DNA of 64,000 nucleotides, taken from Mastigias papua (Eukaryota; Cnidaria; Scyphozoa; Rhizostomeae; Mastigiidae). A program made the position numbers and the translations under genes. Of this stretch, positions 55,761 through 64,000 are shown one piece after another (position 1 is the stretch's first letter; each line of letters opens with the position of its first letter). The stretch lies in NCBI GenBank assembly GCA_964019165.1, contig OZ025280.1, forward strand, positions 13,510,428 through 13,574,427, written 5' to 3'. The notes beneath the pieces are model-generated. The model worked only from the letters and a program-made list of their open reading frames with translations. It did not search any database and was not told where the DNA came from.

Positions 55761-55800
55761 TATGTATATGTGCTATACGCCACCTTAACACCTGACACCA

Positions 55801-55933
55801 TGTTTCACATGTTATTTTTTATGTTTGTGGGCTTACATGAATCGCACAAGCAAGCTAACTGTATCTGGTGCATCTAACTCAGATATATATATGTGATTGA
55901 CAAGTCACTAAAGCGGAAGTACATATTGTAACA
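55801..55933 (-). repeat. Gypsy #2 LTR, right copy (5' LTR)
   Basis: Same sequence as the left copy apart from three substitutions and an extra TG in the TATATATATG tract. Followed by GGTAC. Confidence 0.95.
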
Positions 55934-55975
55934 GGTACCAATTTCCGTAATGAAATGTATTTTTATGAGTATCTG

Positions 55976-57050
55976 CTAATTTGCAGGATTTGTTAGCAGA
56001 TATGAATTGGGAAGTGCTAATTCACTTTCAACATTAATCACACATTTCCTTGAAAGGCATCTCCTCATAATTAGATTGGCTGTATAATGTCTTTCTTCTT
56101 GAGCAATTGTTTGAGCAAAGTAGAGCTTACCAGAGTCCTCCCCTTTCCATGTGCCATCAATGTCCATCCAAACCATGTTTTCTCGGCTGAGGCTCTTCAA
56201 GCTTAACTGCATTGTAATCACCTGCTCCAAGAACACAATGTATTGGTAACTGTTGCTTTTTACTCACATCAGCAATGTTGAATCCTCTAAGATGAGCATG
56301 CTTCTCAAGAATACCAACAAAATCAGGGTTTTGAACTTCTGTTACAACTGGTTTATCCAATTTAGTGATTTCTGTCGTCATTGAAAAGTCTCCAACTATA
56401 GATTTCAGTTCAGCAGCATAAACTTCCAAGACGGTTTTCTTTGTTCCAAGCATCATTTCGATTTCTCTGGCTTCCTTTCTGAGCATCTTCTTTTCCAACG
56501 CATTAATCAAGCTTGATGATGCATATGATGTACTGGCTGCTGTATCATATACCCAAGATTGCTCTGCATCATATACCATCAACATCAACCAACACCATTG
56601 GATGGATGACTTGTCCGCATACTGTAGCTGCCAAGAGATTCTCTTTTCTCTTCTCACAAATTGATGTGTGATGACTTTCACTATGTACACATGACATGAC
56701 ACTGAACTCTAGCATTTTGCAGCTGTATGATGGTGTCCTGTGCAATTGTAGCAGAGCTTGTTTTTCATCAGGTGTGACTTGCATTGATTTCATTTTCTTG
56801 CAATCTGCTGAGTGATGATCATCTTTGTCACAGTAAACATAAGAAAGATTTAGTCTTCTCTGTCGACGTTTGGAATCCTCTTTCTGTCTTCAATAGGGAC
56901 AGTTTGGGTCTTCTCTCAGTTTCGGTTTGCTGGCTTCCTCACCTGATTTGATTGGATTTCTGAAGGTCCATTCTCTTAAGGACTCTGCCAGTTTTGGAAA
57001 ATCACATGATCTCCAGTCATCCTCTGTCCTTACGAGATCTGATTTAACAC
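55976..57050 (-). pseudogene. BEL/Pao #4 gag C-terminus and protease part
   Basis: 57050-56880 reads VKSDLVRTEDDWRSCDFPKL and AESLREWTFRNPIKSGEEAS, the end of the DUF1759 gag domain. A cysteine/histidine region follows (DKDDHHSADCKKMKSMQV, YSCKML, SESHHTSIC). The next frame (56702-56157) has WVYDTAASTSYASSSL, a protease-like DTA in place of DSG/DTG, then the A17-type continuation ending LGAGDYNAV. RT and the rest are missing. It continues gag from 61735-62639. Confidence 0.78.
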
Positions 57051-57479
57051 CTTAGAGCTCCCTCTTATACGTGAGTCTACGAGTAGAGAATATAAATGAA
57101 GAGCACTCAGACTAAAGACAGTTAAAAGCACTGGGTTGACAGTATCTGGGTTGTATCATATGTATCGTATATCAACCACAAGTAATACATAAACATAATA
57201 GGAATGTAAGAACTGTAGGTGACAAATAAATGCAAATACTATGTGGTGAATAATGACATTTACACCCTGATACGAAGTTCAATGTTTGTTAAGTAAATGT
57301 ATAGTTCATGATTAGGAATGGCGACCTCCCTCCAAGATATGCCCAATCTCCCACCCACACATAGATTTGTGGGCTATTGAAGGGTAAGAGCCAACAGGGG
57401 AAGGGGCACTTGCCCTCTCAAAAACAGGGAGTGTGGAGATTGATGCTAAAATAAGGTCAAATACTATATTTAAGCAATT

Positions 57480-58060
57480 AAGGCTGAAACTTTGTCTATT
57501 TGTCTGGTATTGACCAGAATATACTGTTCAAAGCAGTTGCTGGACCAGCGGCCAAGGGCTTTGAACAGCCAGGTTGGCACGTGTTTATCAGCAGTAGTTG
57601 TAGCTGCAACGATTCGAAAACTATGAGAAGAGTGTTCAGACTTATCACGTGAAGACAGTAGGAGCGAGTTGACTATATCAGAAAAGTTTGTCTTGTCAAA
57701 TATCTGCCATAGGAAAATTGAAATAACGGTCGGTTGCAGTCAGTCATTGCACTGGGATAGGTGACGATGTAAAGAACAAAAAGGACACACCGATTTGCCA
57801 GACTTTGCAAGTCTCACCTCACAGCCTCGTCAGAATTGATCAGTTTTTGAAGCTTTATTTGACAGGACAGCAACATCCAAGGACAATGATACATCCCAAA
57901 CCAGAAGAGTTGTTGTTGCATTGACAGTGGATTGATAGGCCAAGCAGAACTCGGAAGCACGCAGGGAGGTGAAGAAAGCAGTTGTGAAAGTGGCCACAGC
58001 ATTACTTGATCATGTGCAGAAAAAGATGACAGCCAAAGAACGGACTTTAGTGCTTTAAGT
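57480..58060 (-). pseudogene. Tyrosine recombinase of the Ngaro/DIRS-like element
   Basis: Reading leftward: FFTSLRASEFCLAYQS (first catalytic Arg region), VLSNKASKTDQF, CEVRLAKSGKSVCPFCSL, then after frameshifts SHSFRIVAATTTADKHVP (H-x-x-R), LGRWSSNCFEQYI (tryptophan position and the nucleophile tyrosine). Tyrosine recombinases of DIRS-order elements integrate circular cDNA without target duplication. All catalytic positions appear present, but in different frames. Confidence 0.82.
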
Positions 58061-58226
58061 AATGGTAGTGTAATCGGTTTCGCTTTGGATGCGAGTGAGC
58101 GCCTTTATGACGTTTTATCCTCTTAAAAGTAATCGCATAAGAGACATTTCTGGCGTAGGCTGGAAGCCGAGTTTGATATAATGCAAACAAAGAGAAGACA
58201 AGAGGCTATTACAAAATTCAAAAATT

Positions 58227-58743
58227 GGTGTTGGATGGACATTGATAGGTTTTTGCTTGATAAATAAAAATTACTTTACAATAGCAATCCTGTTTTTTCA
58301 TATAAGAAAGAATGTTTGTTACCTGACTTTTAAGGTTTTCTATTGAACAGTACTAAATTTATTGATATTTCATTCTTGGTGTTGGATGGATGTGATAGAA
58401 AAATACAATTTTAGAAGACTTATTTAGATATATATTCTATCAAAATGACTAAAGTTTTCGAAATTATGTTTTAGTTTAGTATTAATTTCCACCTACTGAA
58501 GATATCCAAATTATTTCTTTATATCTTTTTATTTGGTATTGCTTAAAATTCAGAAAATTTCTTCCATTGTCCTGGTGTCGGATGGACATGTCAGATGGAG
58601 ATTACCGAATTTATCGATTTCAATTGTCATGTTTATATTACAAATTTGACTTATTATCATGTTTTTACTTTGAAAATGTTTAATTTTGTCGAACACTATA
58701 ATGTGTTATCCTTGATGGATATATAAGATGTCCATCCGACACT
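58227..58743. repeat. Repeated GGTGTYGGATGGAYRT motif: three direct copies, one inverted
   Basis: GGTGTTGGATGGACAT at 58227-58242, GGTGTTGGATGGATGT at 58379-58394, GGTGTCGGATGGACAT at 58574-58589, and the reverse complement ATGTCCATCCGACACT at 58728-58743. They sit in the AT-rich region just 3' of the transposase at 58860-59771 and look like subterminal binding sites. Confidence 0.75.
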
Positions 58744-58859
58744 ATAAAACTAAGGTAGATTGAGAAACGTTGTTCAAAAGTTGCAGGTATATTTGACAAA
58801 AACATTGAATAAAGAATAGAATAAATCTCATAACAGTCGCTAATAACAATAGGTTTTAT

Positions 58860-59771
58860 TTATTTTTCAAACCAGGTTTCATGGAACCATTGCTCACATA
58901 AACAACATTTGAGCCATACTTCTTTACCCTTGTAAGTTTCTTTACAAAAGGCACACGTTTGGTCGACATCATAGGCTAATGGTAGAGACTTCTGTCCACA
59001 CACCTCCGGGTGTCCATCTTTTCTGTAGACTTGGGTGAAGAAAGGTTTTTCTTCATTCGTCAATCTATAGGATTTACTGAAAGAAATGTCACCTTCATTA
59101 AAACCTCTAGTGAGTTTGTGAATTGTTAGTGTCTCTGCAATCTTTGCAGCTGCATCAATGTCTGCAGGTTCTGTCATGAGCTGATCTTCTGGAAGATATA
59201 TACAATTGATTCCACTCACAACCTGGTTTGCATAATCAGACAATTCTTGGGCATTTCGAATTGACATTTTGTTGGACTTTACATCAAGATACACCAAGTT
59301 CTTCACCGTGCCGCCAACACCATCCTTCGGCCCTTTTCTATGGTGTCGCTTGTTATACTACTATCTCAATTTGATGGAGCAGTCGAGATCGTAGAGCAAA
59401 CGAAAGACAAGTCTAGACTGAAAGTGTGCAGAGCATCCGTCACTCCACACATGTACTGTTATGCATAACTGTAAGTTGTATTTCTCACGCATAAAGTTCA
59501 AAACCTTAGTAAGGCAAGTAAATGCAGCGATGTGGGAATGGTCACTAGCCTCTGAAATAACAACAACAGTTTCGTTGACCAATTTAACATATTCACCTTT
59601 AACATAGCAACACACTCTAAAAATCGAGAAGGTGCTGTGCCCAAAGTATGCGCTCTGTATTTCTCGGTGATGGCAAGCTTGTCCTTCTGACGGTTGGTAA
59701 GTGACTAAGTCTCTGTTCCATGTGTCATTGATGGTAATATGATGGTGTCCATGACCTTCTTTTTCAGGCAC
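58860..59771 (-). pseudogene. Transposase-like protein, H-x-KGPxDGxGGTVK family, PHD-like end
   Basis: One frame with two adjacent TAG codons (59358-59363). EIQSAYFGHSTFSIFRVCCY and VVVISEASDHSHIAAFTCL are followed by VWSDGCSAHFQSRLVFRLLY and, after the stops, HHRKGPKDGVGGTVKNLVYL. I know this SDG...HF..R...KGP.DG.GGTVK arrangement from many uncharacterised, repeated invertebrate proteins; the spaced acidic residues suggest an RNase H-like (DDE) nuclease, but I cannot name the superfamily. The C-terminus has a PHD-like zinc site (CAFCKETYKGKEVWLKCCLC, then EQWFHETWF). The N-terminus is lost at the LINE junction near 59765. Confidence 0.6.
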
Positions 59772-59940
59772 ATTGGCATCCTTTGGTCTCTCAAGAAAGT
59801 ACTGAACTGCCCAAATCTCTTCCAGGCTGATGTTATCCTCTCATTAATTTCTCTGGCCATCTCATTTCCTGGTGTCAGCACTCTTCCTAAATACTGGTAT
59901 TCGTCTACATCTTCCAGCTGTTCTCCGTCTATTTAAATTC
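59760..59940 (-). pseudogene. LINE RT C-terminal scrap
   Basis: IDGEQLEDVDEYQYLGRVLT, then EINERITSAWKRFGQFSTFL and RDQRMPMCLKKKV, is the post-RT region of RTE/jockey-like LINEs. It lies between the Ngaro RT and the unnamed transposase. Confidence 0.75.
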
Positions 59941-59944
59941 CATT

Positions 59945-60300
59945 TTTTACAGCATCATCAAAATGGTTCGAATGAACAGTAGCCTCTGATGTGGGTATAT
60001 AGTCATTGATTGATGACCCATCTGGAGACGATAAGTTTGTAATGGTTTGACATTTGTCAGAATGCTTTTTCGGAATGATACTGATAGGTGAAGTATGGAA
60101 AGTAGGTAAGGGTCGAACTGAGACTGGACCAGCAATGCATATTTTCTTTTAATTCTGAGGCAATATTAGTGCAAAGAGGTGCAGGATATTGTGAAGCTGA
60201 TTTTAAATTCTTGCAGTAGGATGAAAATTGCGGACCCCTATAACCTATGTCAAAGCCAAGCATTAATGGCTGTAATAAACTGTTTTTAAATGCAATGGAT
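59945..60300 (-). pseudogene. Ngaro/DIRS-like RT, N-terminal part only
   Basis: LGFDIGYRGPQFSSYCKNLK, SASQYPAPLCTNIASELKEN, then after a frameshift FHTSPISIIPKKHSDKCQTI, TNLSSPDGSSINDYIPTSEA and FDDAVKNGI. This matches RT motifs 0 to 2 of DIRS/Ngaro elements (SPI..VPKK..K.R.I..LS.P.G.SVND). The active-site part is missing beyond 59945. Confidence 0.78.
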
Positions 60301-60512
60301 AGTTAGGTAGTTCAAGGGATAATCTGTTAATGTTTATCGGGGTAGGTGATAGATCTGGCAAAGGGTTGAACAGATTTAGAAGTGCTGATGCATTGGTAGT
60401 GGGGATGGTTTCCTATGCACGATTCGCATCGGTGAGGGAAACGGTGATCGGGGCTGACACATGTTGCATTTGGGTCATTGAAGTACCAGCATACTTGGGG
60501 GGCCTGATGGTT

Positions 60513-61625
60513 TCAGAGTTGGGATCTGTTAGAGAATGTCGAGACTTGTTTTGGATGAAAAGAACGTTGTGAACAGGCATTAGCGAGATGGTTTTCAGAA
60601 CCACAAATAAAGCAAACAATCTTGTTTTGGAACACAGAAAAGTGGACATATTTGTTGAAGGCCTGTTCATCGATGCTAGGCCATGCAGTAGTTTTATCTG
60701 AACCAGTGCGTAGGCGGAAAGCTGTATCATAGCACAGCCAACAGTGAACAGGGTAGGAATGTTGTAAGGAACAGATAAAATCCTGATAGATTAGTAAATC
60801 AGAGATTATGGCTGGATGACAATGTGCCATAGTATGTAAGTAAGTATTCCATGCTTCCAGCCACATAGTTGCAGTATTAATTATCCTCCTCCTGTGGGGT
60901 TTAGATGGTTGTAAATGTAGAAGTTGCGATCCGATGGGGGACTCGCTACCTTCAAAGAACATGTTGGTGTTAGGAGTAGGTTCGGAGGGTGCACTGGAAA
61001 GGAGTTGGTTGCAATCGATGAATTGATGATTCTTGATATCATTTATATGTTTTGCAGACAACTATGGCAGAAGAGACAGTTTGTTAGAATAATTAATAGT
61101 GTGCAACAAATCTTGGTTTGACTGATGCTGGTCTTGTGGAGCTAGGAGGTGACCACTTGAGACTAACTGAGCTAAAATAACCGAAGTGGGAGATAACTCC
61201 TCTTGTTTTCTTGCTGCTTGGCTAATGGGCAGGTATTTTGCTACCAATTCCTCCTGGATGATGGCCCAAATAGCCTCAAAGGTAATGGCGCCTTGAGATG
61301 AAGAAGACGGTTGACATTGCTTTCTTTTTTCAAATGACAACGGTAAATCATCGTCATCAGATGAGGAGGCATCAGGATGAATTCTTGGCAGGTCTTCTGA
61401 TGACTTACTTCTCAGGTGCACATGGTTTCAACGATGATCAATCAAATCTGCCTTCATCCCGGTAGATGGTAGGCCATAATCTGTGTGACGACAGTGGAGT
61501 GTGTGCTTCGTCTTGGGAAACCAATCAAACTGGGACATTTTCCGATCTTTCTCCATCATAGATTCACGAGAAGACACTGTACTATATGTATACTTAGAAT
61601 AGCTTACTAAACACAAATGTGGCAA
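60513..61625 (-). pseudogene. Ngaro/DIRS-like gag with SAP-like motif and CCHC knuckle
   Basis: One frame with stops at 61428 and 61062. The N-terminus has FDWFPKTKHTLHCRHTDYGL and PSTGMKADLIDH, a SAP-type helix pair. An acidic stretch (DASSSDDDDLP) follows, then TATMWLEAWNTYLHTMAHCH, SDLLIYQDFICSLQHSYP and CYDTAFRLRTG, the conserved core of gag proteins of DIRS-order elements. A knuckle CFICGSENHLANAC comes near the end. It would package the RNA. Confidence 0.8.
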
Positions 61626-61734
61626 GGAGATTGTTTTCTATGACCATTCTGTAACTAGGCTCGTGAGCAATGGGGAGAAAGTAATGCTAGTAAAATCTGA
61701 TAAAAATGCGGTTTAGGGCACATGACGTTAAAGG

Positions 61735-62639
61735 ACATTTACGCAGTAACTCCAATTTATCCAGTGTCATTCTCACCACCCCTTTCACTGTGCTTAGCTT
61801 CTTCAATGTCTTCAGTGATAGGACACTAAGGTTTAACTTCTGATAGAAACAATGGATCTCCACCACATCATCACGCATGACCACTGGCAGACTGAGGATC
61901 TGTCTTACAGGAGCATTGATAATCTCTGAATCAATGCCATATTTCCTTTCCAATGTTTCCTTGCCTTGCTGATAGCCTTCACTGCTGAATGAGAGTCCCA
62001 ATATCTCCTGCTTTAGTTTCTCGTCCAATAACTCCTGAAGATAGGTCAGTATGGCTCCATCTGCAATTGCTGAACCATCAATCTGGGATGTGGACTGCTC
62101 CCAAAATCTCAGCCAATCAAGATACATTCCATTGACTTTCGAAATCATTAACTTCCTTAGTTTCACTTGAGCCTGTTGTTGCTCCATTTTCTTCAACCTT
62201 TTTACCAGCTGCTCATGCTCGTACTCTGCTTGTCTTCTAAATCATTCCATTTCTTCCTTTTCCCACTGGTGATAGTCACGCTCCATTTTCTCTTGTTTGT
62301 ATGCACGTTCCAGAGCAATTTCATCTGGCCATGCTCTCCGTTTGGCTTCAGTGCGAATCGTAGTTAGTTTCTAATTCATCAATTGCACCTTCAAAGATTT
62401 CTGCTAGCTCTTTGATTTCTTTCATAGTTTGTTCTGCGCCTTCATCACCTTCTCTCAAAAGTTCTTTTATTTCATGAATTTTTCAGTTATTTCTGTGAGG
62501 TTTCAATCTGTCTGATGATTCTCCATTCTTCTCCTTTTTTGATAACTGCTTCTGTTGATTTGTTCAGGGATTCTGCAAACTTGAAAACTTTCACTAGTTG
62601 ATTTTCCAAATCTGTCATGTTTTGTTCTTCAGTTGCCAT
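61735..62639 (-). pseudogene. BEL/Pao #4 gag N-terminal part, cut by the Ngaro-like element
   Basis: The start is ATG at 62637-62639 (MATEEQNMTDLENQLVKVFK). A coiled-coil stretch with several stops follows. Then the DUF1759 capsid-like domain (62196 leftward): LMISKVNGMYLDWLRFWEQS, ILTYLQELLDEKLKQEILGL, GYQQGKETLERKYGIDSEII, EIHCFYQKLNLSVLSLKTLK, and TLDKLELLR near 61735. The next expected residues (SDLVR...DDW) are found 4.7 kb away, at 57050. So this gag was split by an insertion. Confidence 0.82.
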
Positions 62640-62655
62640 TCCTCTCTATGATGAT

Positions 62656-63010
62656 TGCCCTGGCAAGGTCACCACTTTCTGGTGTGGTAAATAGATCTTT
62701 GCACGTCTGGCACAAGAATGGAATGAACAACACAGAAACAAAACCACTTTGAAAATTTCTGCTGATCAGGTTGTAAAACTCTGCTCAACTCCAACTCTGA
62801 CTCAATGTATAATTTTTACCCCTTATATACCCTACAATTATATTTTAAGTGATTACATAAAAAGTGATATAAGGCAACAGCTAAAATACCTATGATGCAA
62901 CCTGTGATCCTATGCATATAAACAAAACATTTTATTTGGGAATTAATCCTTGTTACTAGGTGAGAGTGTCTATGATTAATAGGATTATTGCCTACTTCCT
63001 ACACGTAAAC
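62656..63010 (-). repeat. Probable BEL/Pao #4 primer-binding site and 5' LTR
   Basis: - strand TGGTGACCTTGCCAGGGCA at 62674-62656 lies just upstream of the gag ATG and resembles a primer-binding site. A possible LTR starts at 62683. It contains a - strand TATA box (GTATATAAGGGG, about 62817-62829). The outer end is uncertain because no second LTR copy is in the window. Confidence 0.5.
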
Positions 63011-64000
63011 ACAAGGTTCCCCTAATGTGAAACCTAGGCTGGGTTTAGACTGAATATAGTAATTACATAATATAACATATATAACTCAAAATTAAAAATC
63101 AGTTTATTCTCAGCCCCCTAACTGTATACCTAGTTATTGACAAAACCTCAAAAAATTGAACTCACTTATACACAGATATGCATTTCTATAGAAGTCAGAA
63201 AAGACATTTCTTTACCACTTGCTACCTGCAAAATGCCCTTGTCTGATGAGGTTGCAACTCACTTCAATCAGAGGACTAAAGTCAACACTGCTTCATAGAA
63301 ATCTAGGGGCCCCTCTGTGCCTATGGGTAACTTACCACCAGATACAAGGCCCAACTGCAACCTTTCATTCCCACGATTCTCATTACAATGACTGTAAATA
63401 CAATTTCAATAGTATTGGGTTTAGGAAATAAATAGACTTCTAGTTCTGTTGAAAAGAATGTAATGAACCTTTGGATCGGTCTACTCATATAGTATTTCAT
63501 TATAATCTGGAGATGGCAGTGAAAATACCTATGAACTGATGCAAGACGTAGTACAGTGTCTACAAACTAGACCTTGAAGAACTACTTCTCACATAACTTA
63601 TTTATGCCGATAAAAATGAAAAACTCCCAGCCAACAATTTTCTAGCACTAGAAATATCTCAAGAAATGAGAAAGGTGCAGAGTGTAGTAGCTAGAAACCA
63701 TCTATACTTGATTCCCATTTGTCTCATTTACAGAAGCAGCCCGCAAAACCCATGTCTTTAATACCTCTCTCTGTCAAGAGAAAACACTTACTGGGTTCAA
63801 GCATATTTTACCCTTCCATAGGACTTATGTTACTTACACCATGTTACTTGTAAATATGGAAAATGTGTAGTGGGTTTAAAGTCTGTTAGTAATACAGACC
63901 TTCACTGCTGTACAAAAAAGCGCTAACATTCTGTAGCATACTGAAAGGTTTTTGTCTGACACTGATCAGAGTATGAAATGTCAGATAATGACTGAAATGT
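63011..64000. other. No recognisable gene
   Basis: AT-rich sequence with short frames only, and no element ends or domains. It may be the locus outside BEL #4. Confidence 0.5.

Larger units (their letters stand above)
51377..55933 (-). mobile_element. Gypsy retrotransposon #2, near-intact
   Basis: LTRs of 131 and 133 bp (51377-51507, 55801-55933) differ by three substitutions and one 2-bp indel. GGTAC flanks both sides (51372-51376, 55934-55938). A primer-binding site (- strand TGGTGTCAGGTGTTAAGG, 55800-55783) and a purine tract (AAAAAAAAGGGAGA just before the 3' LTR) are in place. The single gag-pol frame has one premature stop. This is the youngest LTR element in the window. Confidence 0.96.
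57055..61735 (-). mobile_element. Ngaro/DIRS-like tyrosine-recombinase retrotransposon, disrupted
   Basis: Within the split BEL #4 gag, a SAP-containing gag (61625-60513) and a partial DIRS-type RT (60300-59945) lie on the right, and a tyrosine recombinase end (58060-57480) on the left, all on the - strand in the Ngaro/DIRS order gag-RT-YR. The centre of RT and RNase H is replaced by a LINE scrap and an unrelated transposase (58100-59940). I did not find the terminal direct or inverted repeats that would fix the ends. Confidence 0.78.

Noticed and set aside
58227..58743. Repeated 16-bp motif as a CRISPR array
   Set aside because: Spacing is irregular (about 150-195 bp), one copy is inverted, and the context is eukaryotic transposon DNA.
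57050..61735. TTAA near both borders of the insert in BEL #4 gag, suggesting a piggyBac insertion
   Set aside because: No matching terminal inverted repeats, no piggyBac transposase, and joining at TTAA does not restore the gag frame.

Overview
The window looks like animal (invertebrate metazoan) nuclear DNA made almost entirely of transposable elements. The element mix supports this: BEL/Pao and Gypsy LTR retrotransposons, a Ngaro/DIRS-like tyrosine-recombinase retrotransposon, RTE-type and CR1/L2-type LINEs, and Tigger/pogo, PIF/Harbinger and P-element (THAP9-like) DNA transposons. This is typical of sponges, cnidarians, molluscs or basal deuterostomes; the sequence does not let me choose among them. 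I found no convincing host gene, tRNA, rRNA or CRISPR array. Nearly every coding region is decayed.

Layout. 1-4742 is the 3' part of a BEL/Pao element on the + strand, ending in an LTR. It abuts a decayed Gypsy element (4743-6231, resuming at 16004-16250 or beyond). That Gypsy copy is split by a second BEL/Pao element on the - strand (6232-16003) with two 560-bp LTRs. This BEL is split in turn by a Tigger-type transposon (8072-10990, TA duplication), which carries its transposase on the - strand and a separate, intact HIRAN-like ORF on the + strand. 16735-19253 is a Harbinger-like element bounded by inverted repeats and holding a Myb/SANT-like gene and a long (TA)n tract. 21195-25713 holds remnants of BEL integrase, an RTE LINE, a pogo-type transposase tail and a Gypsy integrase.

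27565-31038 is a full-length RTE LINE (- strand) with a 13-bp target duplication and only two nonsense codons. 31268-33237 is a Gypsy element that lost its pol but keeps both LTRs and a GTTAT duplication. 33240-43150 holds a Harbinger transposase remnant, two P-element/THAP9-like transposases and a CR1/L2-type LINE whose ORF1 begins with a 2A-like motif (NPRP instead of NPGP). 43176-48773 is a third BEL/Pao element (- strand) with a 5' LTR and primer-binding site. LINE and P-like fragments follow to 51280.

51377-55933 is a near-intact Gypsy (- strand) with 131/133-bp LTRs, a GGTAC duplication and one internal stop in a 1,347-codon gag-pol. 55976-63000 is a fourth BEL/Pao element (- strand). 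Its gag is split by a Ngaro-like element, which itself contains a transposase-like gene of a family I cannot name and a LINE scrap. 63011-64000 shows nothing recognisable.

The genes do not form a pathway. They are replication and integration machinery of independent mobile elements stacked in a nested insertion sink. The observations I would follow first are the HIRAN ORF carried inside the Tigger element, the unnamed transposase with its repeated GGTGTYGGATGGAYRT motif, the degenerate 2A motif, and the multi-level nesting that gives a relative insertion chronology.
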